Below, piece by piece: positions 42,369-48,868 of a stretch of 48,868 nt of DNA. The translations under genes and the position numbers were made by a program. The notes below the pieces were generated by a model, which had not been told where the DNA came from, did not search any database, and saw nothing but the letters and a program-made list of their open reading frames with translations. Source of the DNA: Paraburkholderia saeva (GTDB lineage Bacteria > Pseudomonadota > Gammaproteobacteria > Burkholderiales > Burkholderiaceae); assembly GCF_907164555.1 (NCBI RefSeq), contig NZ_CAJQZC010000018.1, forward strand, positions 1-48,868, in the 5' to 3' direction. Numbering within the stretch: position 1 is the stretch's first letter; each line of letters begins with the position of its first letter.

Positions 42369-42654
42369 CAGCTTCTCTCCTTCGGGTTAGCGTCGTACCG
42401 ATTGTAGAAGGTCTTGATGAATCGCACGAATAGAGGACGCCTGCGATACGTCAGGATTGCACCGCCGGCAGCGGATGACGACGCGCGCGCTGATCGCCGC
42501 TCACGCAGCAGCCGCAGGCGACTACGCGTGCGTGGTGCCCGTCGGGTTGCAGTAAGCGCCTTCTGGATACGCGAACGGCTCGCGCCATCGATAGCGATAA
42601 ATCATCGGTTCGAATCAGAAGAATCGGCAAAAAACCGGGCGAAAACGCCGCGAT

Positions 42655-43509
42655 TCAGCGGGTGCTGCCGGTCTCGCGAATCATTCCGTCGATATATCGG
42701 TTGAACGCCGCGGGATGCGCCAGGTTCATGCCGTGCGACGCGCCCATCACCGTTTCGCGCCGCGCATCGGGTAGCCATGACGCGAGCGCGTCCACCGTGC
42801 GATGGAACATGAGCGGGCTTTTCTCGCCGTCGACCAGCAACACCGGACAGCGCACTTCGGCGGCATCGTCGGGGGTGTAGGCCGGAAGCGGATCCTGGAA
42901 CTGCCGCGCGAGCGTATGCGCGTTGTCAGTCGCCATGCGGCGAAAGCCAGCGGTGCTTTTCGCCCAGAAACCAGGACGGCTCACCGAATCGACGAAGAGC
43001 TGCAATCCGGCTTCCACGTCACCCGTTTCGATCAGTTGCGCCGCACGGGCGCGCAGCGCGTTGACGGGTTCGGGCAGTGTCGCGGGCGGTCGTCCGGCGA
43101 TCTGCAACGGCCCGCCTGGATCGGCGAGCATCAGGGTGCGAATATGTTGCGGATGCCTCCGCGCGCAATGAAAAGTCACGCAGCCACCGCGTGAATGGCC
43201 CACGACGTGCGCGGGCCCTGCACCAAAACGGTCGATGAATTCCGCGACTTCGTCGGCGTGCTGGCTCCAGCTGAACGGCGTGCCGGCAGGTGTTTGCGCG
43301 GCGGGCCAGTAATGCGTGAGGCTGACCGCGACGCACTGGTAGCGATCCGACAGCCCGCTCACCTGCGGTTGCCAGTAGCGGTAATCGCACAGCGAGCCGT
43401 GCACGAACAGCAGCAATTCGCCCTCGCCGCGCGCTTCGTAAGGCATGTGCAAGCCGTTGCTCAACGCAATGAACGACGGCGAAGACGAAGCAGGATCGGG
43501 AGAGTTCAC
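42655..43509 (-). CDS. Alpha/beta hydrolase
   Basis: The 284-residue protein has the oxyanion HGSLCDYRYW, the nucleophile GHSRGG, the acid in LLVDGEKSPL and the histidine in GASHGMNLAHPAAF. The start is GTG at 43509, which begins just after the mreB-like stop and gives a family-like N-terminus before LHMPYEARGEG. An upstream frame start would overlap the mreB-like gene and is rejected. It follows that gene by 52 bases in the same direction and may be co-transcribed. Substrate unknown. Confidence 0.85.
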   Translation of the reverse strand: MNSPDPASSSPSFIALSNGLHMPYEARGEGELLLFVHGSLCDYRYWQPQVSGLSDRYQCVAVSLTHYWPAAQTPAGTPFSWSQHADEVAEFIDRFGAGPAHVVGHSRGGCVTFHCARRHPQHIRTLMLADPGGPLQIAGRPPATLPEPVNALRARAAQLIETGDVEAGLQLFVDSVSRPGFWAKSTAGFRRMATDNAHTLARQFQDPLPAYTPDDAAEVRCPVLLVDGEKSPLMFHRTVDALASWLPDARRETVMGASHGMNLAHPAAFNRYIDGMIRETGSTR

Positions 43510-43561
43510 AGATGGGAAACCGAAGCGGCGCGCGCGCCGCCGGGAGGCGCGCCGCGCGCGC

Positions 43562-44608
43562 TCAATCGAAAGCGTGCGAATGCAGCAGTGTAGACGCCGC
43601 GCCCGCGCCGCGCACGGCACAGGTCAGCGGCTCGTCGGCGACGCGCACATCGAGCCCCAGCTGGCTCGCGAGCCAGCGGTCCAGATTCGCGAGCAGCGAC
43701 CCGCCGCCCGTCAGCACGATGCCGCTGTGCGCGATGTCCGTCACGAGCTCCGGCGGCGCGCATTCGAGCGCCGTTTTCACCGCGCCGATCACCTGCGCGA
43801 GCGGCGAGACGATCGCATCCGCGATGTCCTGATTGGTGAGCTGGACAGTACGCGGCAGGCCATCGTCGAGGCTGCGGCCGGTTGCGTTGATACGCTCGGT
43901 CGGCACGTCGCGGATCGCGGTGCCGATGGTCTTTTTCACGTGTTCCGCGGTCTGGTCGCCGATCACGACGCCGTAGACATTACGCACGTAATTGACGATC
44001 GCGAGGTCGAACTGGTCGCCGCCAACGCGGATCGAGCCGCTATATGCCATGCCGCCGAGCGCGATCACGCCCACTTCCGTCGTGCCGCCCCCGATATCGA
44101 CGACCATCGAACCGGTCGCTTCCGAAACCGGCAACCCCGCGCCCACCGCCGAGGCAAGCGATTCGCCGATCAGGTTCACTTTCCACGCGCCCGCTGCCGT
44201 CGCGGCTTCGCGGATCGCGCGACGCTCGACCTGGGTGGCGCCCGCCGGCACGCAGATCGTGAACGACGCGCGGCGTCCAAAACGCGGCACCGTGCTCGAC
44301 ATGTCGACGAACTGGCGGATCATGTGTTCGGCCGCAGCGAAATTCGCGATCACGCCGTGACGCATCGGACGTACCGCTTCGAGATTGCCGGGCACCCGCC
44401 CGAGTAGCTGCTTGGCTTCCTTGCCCACTGCCGCCACGCGCTCCTGCCCTGCCGACGCGTTCTTCTGGAAGCACACCACGGAAGGCTGGTTGAGCACCAC
44501 GCCATTGTCGTGGGTATAAATGAGCGTATTGGCCGTGCCGAGGTCCACTGCCACGTCCGGGCTGAAGAACCGTTTGAAGAATGATTGATGCGGCATCGCT
44601 GTGGCCAT
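43562..44608 (-). CDS. MreB-like actin homologue, second copy without mreC/mreD
   Basis: The 348-residue protein has actin-fold motifs: phosphate 1 PDVAVDLGTANTLIY, phosphate 2 GSMVVDIGGGTTEVGVIALGG, and the adenosine motif GIVLTGGGSLLANLDRWL. Rod-shape MreB is normally followed by mreC, mreD and mrdA; none are here. It carries an N-terminal aromatic/basic patch (FFKRFF) that could bind membrane. A second MreB is a paralogue of uncertain role. The following gene is an alpha/beta hydrolase. Confidence 0.85.
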   Translation of the reverse strand: MATAMPHQSFFKRFFSPDVAVDLGTANTLIYTHDNGVVLNQPSVVCFQKNASAGQERVAAVGKEAKQLLGRVPGNLEAVRPMRHGVIANFAAAEHMIRQFVDMSSTVPRFGRRASFTICVPAGATQVERRAIREAATAAGAWKVNLIGESLASAVGAGLPVSEATGSMVVDIGGGTTEVGVIALGGMAYSGSIRVGGDQFDLAIVNYVRNVYGVVIGDQTAEHVKKTIGTAIRDVPTERINATGRSLDDGLPRTVQLTNQDIADAIVSPLAQVIGAVKTALECAPPELVTDIAHSGIVLTGGGSLLANLDRWLASQLGLDVRVADEPLTCAVRGAGAASTLLHSHAFD

Positions 44609-45082
44609 GGGCAGGCTCTACTGGTGTAAGCGGCCGTCCGCTGCCGGAGCGGCCAGATGTCCGTCGGCATTCCATCGGCCTCAAGAGGCGGGCCGCGATC
44701 GTGCGTCAGGTGCTTTTTCGGGCTATTAACCCATTAACGGTACCCCGCTCAAAAAACTTGAGGGGGCGCGCGATTTTACACAAATTTACACTTCGAATTA
44801 AATTATTACCGGTTGGGGATAATGCTTTTAAGCGCTTGCTGGTCGAGTATTTTTTCCCCGCCCATAATGTTTTTGCGTGCGATATCGAGCGATATCGGAC
44901 TGCGGCACGCGATATAACCGCCGGAATACGCGGAAATCCCTTTCAAACTGAAATATGCACACGGTTGTGAACACGCCGGCGCACGCGTGCCCCACACTCA
45001 CGGCTGATTGCAGGTATCCTTTTCAAGCCCTTTTTCTGTTGCTGCTCCATGTGCTGCATGGAAGCCTTCACTGGAGAATCGC
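44609..45082. other. 474-base intergenic region between divergent mreB-like and MFS genes
   Basis: AT-rich near 44770-44815 (TTTTACACAAATTTACAC), suggesting promoter DNA. At 44879-44918 there are phased GCGATAT repeats, listed separately. An ORF from 44581 to 44970 has no family features and is not accepted. No terminator found. Confidence 0.35.
44879..44918. repeat. Three GCGATAT repeats on the same helical face
   Basis: GCGATATCGA at 44879, GCGATATCGG at 44889 and GCGATATAAC at 44909 share GCGATAT at spacings of 10 and 20 bases, that is one and two helical turns. They lie in the gap between the mreB-like gene and the DHA2 transporter gene. Phased repeats of this type often mark binding sites for a multimeric regulator. 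Confidence 0.45.
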
Positions 45083-46699
45083 TTGAGTCAGCCTCCCGTT
45101 CCGCCTGGTTCATCCGCTTCGCCAGACACGCCCGCCGGGCCGGCCCAACCTGCCCGACCCGCCGCGCCCCCGCCCCTTCACGGCGGCCAGCTGGTACTCG
45201 CGACGATTGCCGTCGCACTGGCGACGTTCATGAACGTGCTCGATTCGTCCATCGCGAACGTCGCGATTCCGACGATCTCGGGCAACCTCGGCGTATCCGT
45301 CGATGAAGGCACATGGGTGATTACCGTGTTTGCCGCGGCCAATGCCGTCTCGATTCCGCTGACCGGCTGGCTCACGCAGCGTCTCGGGCAGATCAAACTG
45401 TTCGTGGGCGCGATCCTGATGTTCGTACTGTCGTCGTGGCTATGCGGCATCGCGCCGACGCTGCCCATCCTGCTCTGTGCCCGCGTGCTGCAGGGGGCGG
45501 TTGCCGGGCCGCTGATTCCGCTCTCGCAGGCGATCCTGTTGAGTTCGTGGCCGAAGGAGAAATCGTCGACGGCACTCGCGCTCTGGGCGATGACGGCGAC
45601 CGTCGGCCCGATTGCCGGCCCGGCGCTCGGCGGCTGGATTACCGACAGCTATTCATGGGCGTGGATTTTCTACATCAATATCCCGGTCGGCATTTTCGCG
45701 GCGGGCGTGACGTGGATGATCTACCGCAATCGCGAAAGTCCCACCCGCAAGCTGCCGATCGACGTCGTCGGTCTTGGGCTGCTGATCACCTGGGTCGCGT
45801 CGCTCCAGATCATGCTCGACAAGGGCAAGGACCTCGACTGGTTTTCGTCGCCGGTGATCGTCGTGCTTGGCATTACCGCGGTGGTCAGTTTCGCGTTCTT
45901 TCTCGTGTGGGAATTAACCGAGGAAAACCCGATCGTGGACCTGCGGCTTTTCACGCAGCGCAATTTCCTCGGCGGGACGATTGCGATTTCGGTCGCGTAC
46001 GCCGTGTTCTTCGGCAATCTTGTGCTGCTGCCGCAATGGATGCAGGAGTATCTGAACTACCGCTCCGTCGATGCGGGCCTCGTGACGGCGCCGCTCGGCA
46101 TTTTCGCGGTGATTCTCGCGCCCGTGATGGGGCGTGTGTTGCCACGCTCGGACGCGCGCATTATCGCGACGCTCGCTTTTGTCGGCTTCGCAATCGTCTT
46201 TTATATGCGCTCGAAGTATGTCATCGAGATCGACACCTGGCATCTCGTGCTGCCGACGTTGCTACAGGGGATTCCGATGGCGATGTTCTTCGTGCCGCTC
46301 ACGGCGATCATCCTGTCCGGGCAGCCGCCACAGAAAATACCGGCCGCAGCGGGACTGTCGAATTTCGCGCGGGTGTTTTGCGGCGCGGTGGGGACATCGA
46401 TTGCGGGCAACGCGTGGAATAACCGCACTGTGCTTCATCACGAACGGCTGACCGAGCGCGCCAGCATCAATAATCCGCTTTTCAACCAGCAAATCGACTC
46501 GACGCAGTCGCTGCTACATCTGAATACGCAGTCGGCGCATGCGCTGTTCGATTTTCAGCTGAATACCCAGGCGGCGATGATGGGGCTGAACGACATCTTC
46601 TTTGTCTCGGCGGTCATTTTCATTCTGATCATTCCGCTGATCTGGATTACGCGACCAGCCAAAGGCGGCGGTGGAGGCGGCGCGGCGGGCGCGCATTGA
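45083..46699 (+). CDS. DHA2-family (EmrB-like) multidrug efflux transporter
   Basis: The 538-residue protein has 14 predicted transmembrane helices with the DHA2 pattern: ATFMNVLDSSIANVAIPTISGNLGVSVDEGTWVITVFAAANAVSIPLTGWLTQRLG and RVLQGAVAGPLIPLSQAILL. The start is TTG 45083, preceded by GGAG 7 bases upstream. No membrane-fusion gene (emrA) or outer-membrane partner adjoins it. A convergent AraC regulator gene follows. Substrates cannot be predicted. Confidence 0.9.
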   Translation: MSQPPVPPGSSASPDTPAGPAQPARPAAPPPLHGGQLVLATIAVALATFMNVLDSSIANVAIPTISGNLGVSVDEGTWVITVFAAANAVSIPLTGWLTQRLGQIKLFVGAILMFVLSSWLCGIAPTLPILLCARVLQGAVAGPLIPLSQAILLSSWPKEKSSTALALWAMTATVGPIAGPALGGWITDSYSWAWIFYINIPVGIFAAGVTWMIYRNRESPTRKLPIDVVGLGLLITWVASLQIMLDKGKDLDWFSSPVIVVLGITAVVSFAFFLVWELTEENPIVDLRLFTQRNFLGGTIAISVAYAVFFGNLVLLPQWMQEYLNYRSVDAGLVTAPLGIFAVILAPVMGRVLPRSDARIIATLAFVGFAIVFYMRSKYVIEIDTWHLVLPTLLQGIPMAMFFVPLTAIILSGQPPQKIPAAAGLSNFARVFCGAVGTSIAGNAWNNRTVLHHERLTERASINNPLFNQQIDSTQSLLHLNTQSAHALFDFQLNTQAAMMGLNDIFFVSAVIFILIIPLIWITRPAKGGGGGGAAGAH

Positions 46700-46747
46700 A
46701 GCGGTCAATACCCGCGCGGTTCACGGGTCCGTATTGGACGGAGCCCG

Positions 46748-47500
46748 TCAGCGGAAATACCGGGCGGGTGTTTCGCCGAGCGCCTGCCGGAACACCGCAA
46801 TAAACGACGACACGTCGTTGTACCCCACCTCCAGCGCCACCTGCGTGACGCTCGCGCCGTGGCCGAGACGGGCGAGCGCGCAGAGCAGGCGCAACTGCTG
46901 ACGCCACTGGCCAAACGTCTGTCCGGTCTCTCTCGAAAAGAGACGCGCCGCCGTGCGCGCAGTGATACTGGCGTCTTCGGCGAGATCGTCGAGGACGTCG
47001 GGTCGGGCGGGATTGGCGAGCAGGAGGTTGGCGATATGCTGGGCCCGCAGATCTTTCGGCCAGTTCAGCGCGAGCGGCACGGGCGCGAGCCGCGGCAGCT
47101 GGTCGAGAATGACGCCCACGATGCGCGCCTGCGGCCCTTCGGGCGGATAGTCGGCGCCGAACTCGCATGCCGCGGTCAGCAACGCGTCGGTCAGCGGATC
47201 GACGCTCACCACGCAGCACTGCTCAGGCACCGGCGCCGCGGCGCCATCGATATACAGCGTGCGCACCGCGGCATCGTTCCCGCAGGACACGCGGTGCAGC
47301 ACGCCGGCCGGCACCCACACCGCGCATTTTGGCGGCGCGACCCACATGCCGGCTTCCGTACGGACGGTGAGAACGCGATCGCGCGCTCCGACGAGCCGGG
47401 CGCGCGCATCCGTGTGCCAGATGCCTTCGCCGGCCAGACACCGCTCCGCCATCACGAAGACAGCGCCGCCAGCCGGTTCCGCTTCGATCACGTCGTTCAT
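46748..47500 (-). CDS. AraC-family transcriptional regulator with cupin-type sensor
   Basis: The 250-residue protein has an N-terminal cupin-like domain (WVAPPKCAVWVPAGVLHRVSCGNDAAVRTLYID) and a C-terminal AraC HTH pair (DVLDDLAEDASITARTAARLFSRETGQTFGQWRQQLRLLCALARLGHGASVTQVALEVGYNDVSSFIAVFRQALGETPARYFR). It is convergent with the DHA2 transporter gene (49 bases apart) and divergent from glutaminase (158 bases). It might regulate either. Confidence 0.92.
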   Translation of the reverse strand: MNDVIEAEPAGGAVFVMAERCLAGEGIWHTDARARLVGARDRVLTVRTEAGMWVAPPKCAVWVPAGVLHRVSCGNDAAVRTLYIDGAAAPVPEQCCVVSVDPLTDALLTAACEFGADYPPEGPQARIVGVILDQLPRLAPVPLALNWPKDLRAQHIANLLLANPARPDVLDDLAEDASITARTAARLFSRETGQTFGQWRQQLRLLCALARLGHGASVTQVALEVGYNDVSSFIAVFRQALGETPARYFR

Positions 47501-47657
47501 GGCTGTCCGTTTTGCCCTGTTGACCGATAAAACGGAGCAAATCTAGCATGCAAAGCGGCGGCGCGCAGATTCTTCGCCAACGTGCCACCACTGTGCCGTC
47601 AGCGCGCCACCCTCCGCGGGTTGCCGCTAGAATCGCGACATTCAACCGCGCTCATTC

Positions 47658-48572
47658 ATGAACTATTCCGTCATCCTCGACCAGATTCACCGTGATCTCA
47701 AGCCCTGGCTCGGAAAAGGGCGGGTCGCCAGTTACATTCCCGAACTGGCGAATATTTCCGCCGGACGCTTCGGCATGGCGATCGTCCGCACGACGGGCGA
47801 AGTGTTTCGCACCGGCGAAGCCGACACACGCTTTTCGATCCAGAGTATTTCGAAGCTCTTTGCCTGCACGCTCGCGTTCCAGCTCCTTGGCGACGACCTC
47901 TGGCAGCGCGTCGGCCGCGAGCCGTCGGGCACGGCATTCAACTCGCTCGTACAGCTGGAGGCCGAGCAGGGCAAACCGCGCAATCCGTTCATCAATGCCG
48001 GGGCGCTGGTCGTTACCGATGTTTTGTGCCGCCGCTTCGTGAAGGCGGAGACGGCGCTCGTGGAGTTCATCCGGCGTCTTTCGGGCGAATGCTCTATCGG
48101 TTACGACGCGGCCGTCGCGCAGTCGGAACTGCAGCACGCGCATCGCAACCGCGCGATGGCGCACTTCATCGCGAGCTTCGGCAATCTGGACATGCCGCCG
48201 GAGCTTGTGGTCGAGGCGTACACGCGCCAGTGCGCCATTTCGATGAGCTGCGTCGAACTGGCGCGCGCCGCCCTCTTTCTCGCCAACCAGGGCACGGTGC
48301 CTTCGACCGGCGAACATGTCGTCGATGCCAGTTCCGCCAAACGGCTCTCCGCGTTGATGCTGACCTGCGGCACCTATGATGCCGCAGGCGATTTTGTCTA
48401 CCGCGTCGGACTGCCGGCCAAAAGCGGCGTGGGTGGCGGTATCGTCGCAGTGCTGCCGGGCGAAATGGCGGTGTGTGTCTGGTCGCCGGGGCTCGACGCG
48501 AACGGCAATTCGCTCGCCGGCACCCTCGCGCTGGAATGGCTCACGACGTTCACCGAACAGTCGATCTTCTGA
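47658..48572 (+). CDS. glsA: Glutaminase
   Basis: The 304-residue protein matches bacterial glutaminase A: GEADTRFSIQSISKLFACTLAFQL with the catalytic SxxK, NPFINAGALVVTD, and the late KSGVGGGIVAVLPGEMAVCVWSPGLDANGNSLAG. It hydrolyses glutamine to glutamate and ammonia. ATG 47658 gives the family's full length. Adjacent to and divergent from the AraC gene; no operon partner. Confidence 0.95.
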   Translation: MNYSVILDQIHRDLKPWLGKGRVASYIPELANISAGRFGMAIVRTTGEVFRTGEADTRFSIQSISKLFACTLAFQLLGDDLWQRVGREPSGTAFNSLVQLEAEQGKPRNPFINAGALVVTDVLCRRFVKAETALVEFIRRLSGECSIGYDAAVAQSELQHAHRNRAMAHFIASFGNLDMPPELVVEAYTRQCAISMSCVELARAALFLANQGTVPSTGEHVVDASSAKRLSALMLTCGTYDAAGDFVYRVGLPAKSGVGGGIVAVLPGEMAVCVWSPGLDANGNSLAGTLALEWLTTFTEQSIF

Positions 48573-48577
48573 TTCAA

Positions 48578-48602
48578 CGCCGCGCCCGCTCTGGCCGCGG
48601 CG
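48578..48602 (+). terminator. Possible terminator after glutaminase
   Basis: CGCCGCG (48578-48584) and CGCGGCG (48596-48602) form a 7-bp stem with an 11-base loop, followed by a T/C-rich stretch (GATTTCTCTCCTCTCC). The stop codon of glsA lies 6 bases before. Weak T-run, so moderate confidence. Confidence 0.4.
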
Positions 48603-48766
48603 GATTTCTCTCCTCTCCTTCCCCGTATCGTCATTGCGCCTGCGCGCCGCCGTCGCGCCGTTCACCGTTATGGAACACTAAAGTCTGCGGAAAAAAACGA
48701 TCAGAAGGCCGCTGTCGCTATTAAAGTCCCAAGCACGGGAAAGGGGCAAAGTTTGCAGGGTAGTCC

Positions 48767-48783
48767 CCCCGTTTTTAACGGGG
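48767..48783 (-). terminator. Hairpin downstream of the transposase stop
   Basis: CCCCGTT (48767-48773), loop TTT, AACGGGG (48777-48783) form a 7-bp stem inside the end of the IS-like element. It lies 14 bases beyond the transposase stop codon. It could terminate transcription or be an end-binding structure. Confidence 0.5.
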
Positions 48784-48797
48784 CTCAGAAGTAGAGG

Positions 48798-48868
48798 TCA
48801 TGCCGCGATGGGCAACTTCTGTTTCGGCGGTACGCCACCAATGGCCGTGTTCGGCCGCTCGTGATTGT
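48798..48868 (-). CDS. Transposase C-terminus, DDE integrase type (partial)
   Basis: Reading leftward from the window edge, the last 22 codons are NHERPNTAIGGVPPKQKLPIAA, then TGA at 48798-48800. The ...ERPxxALGGxxPxxxL motif marks the C-terminus of IS3/IS481-type OrfB transposases. The gene extends past the window edge, so its catalytic DDE triad cannot be checked. Confidence 0.8.
   Translation of the reverse strand, partial: NHERPNTAIGGVPPKQKLPIAA

Larger units (their letters stand above)
48759..48868 (-). mobile_element. End of an IS3-like insertion sequence (partial)
   Basis: From about 48759 (GGTAGTCCCCCC) to the window end lies the 3' part of an insertion sequence transcribed leftward. 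It contains the transposase C-terminus (48798-48868), and its non-coding end is a GC/AT hairpin and a CCCCCC-rich terminus resembling the GGGGGG-ending tips of IS3-type elements. The rest is outside the window. The boundary is inferred from the pattern, as no target duplication is visible here. Confidence 0.55.

Noticed and set aside
42414..42704. 96-residue Arg/Ser-rich ORF upstream of the glucosidase gene
   Set aside because: Composition is unlike protein-coding neighbours, no ribosome-binding site, and it overlaps the end of the alpha/beta hydrolase.
1..48868. CRISPR array, tRNA or rRNA genes, prophage
   Set aside because: No regularly spaced direct repeats with spacers, no cloverleaf-like or rRNA sequences, and no phage structural or integrase genes were recognised.

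Overview
The window looks like a chromosomal segment of a high-GC betaproteobacterium of the Burkholderia group (Paraburkholderia, Caballeronia or Burkholderia). This is inferred from the strong G/C third-position bias, long antisense ORFs typical of about 63% GC DNA, and the gene set: membrane PQQ glucose dehydrogenase, DUF4148, DUF1488, HAF-repeat protein, several LysR regulators and DHA2 pumps. No tRNA, rRNA or CRISPR was seen. Both ends carry insertion-sequence debris: an ISNCY-like transposase N-terminus at the left and the C-terminus plus end of an IS3-like element at the right.

Region 1 (about 0.4-11.1 kb) is a coherent uptake and catabolism locus. A leftward operon encodes a CzcO-like flavin monooxygenase, a RidA-family protein, a DUF1028 Ntn-type hydrolase and an ArgE-like M20 deacylase. 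It diverges from a LysR regulator followed by a Rieske oxygenase and a complete polyamine/opine-type ABC importer (ATPase, binding protein, two permeases). The oxygenase has a glutamate at the inter-subunit bridging position, as in quaternary-ammonium oxygenases. I infer degradation of an N-alkylated or N-acylated amine, with the substrate unknown; this is the best candidate for an undescribed pathway.

Region 2 (11.5-18.7 kb) has two small genes (61 aa and DUF1488), a cytoplasmic Soe/Dms-like molybdoenzyme (catalytic, four-cluster Fe-S and membrane-anchor subunits) and an APC amino-acid permease. Region 3 (18.8-31.2 kb) has a small membrane protein, an NTF2-like protein, a secreted protein, a secreted HAF-repeat protein, a divergent class A penicillin-binding protein, an 1107-aa SAM-cyclase-AAA-TPR regulator, a predicted anti-Shine-Dalgarno small RNA and membrane glucose dehydrogenase with an in-frame hexanucleotide microsatellite.

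Region 4 (31.3-48.6 kb) is a set of small units: LysR/LysE exporter pair, orphan ParA with a divergent unknown gene, PEP-mutase-like enzyme, OsmC, DUF4148 protein, an RpiR-controlled class III aminotransferase plus CMD-family protein, a glycogen-debranching-type glucosidase, an MreB paralogue with an alpha/beta hydrolase, a DHA2 pump, an AraC regulator and glutaminase. A near-identical 16-bp operator candidate lies in front of both the aminotransferase and its RpiR regulator. Starts were refined from ribosome-binding sites; all functions are read from sequence motifs without database searches.
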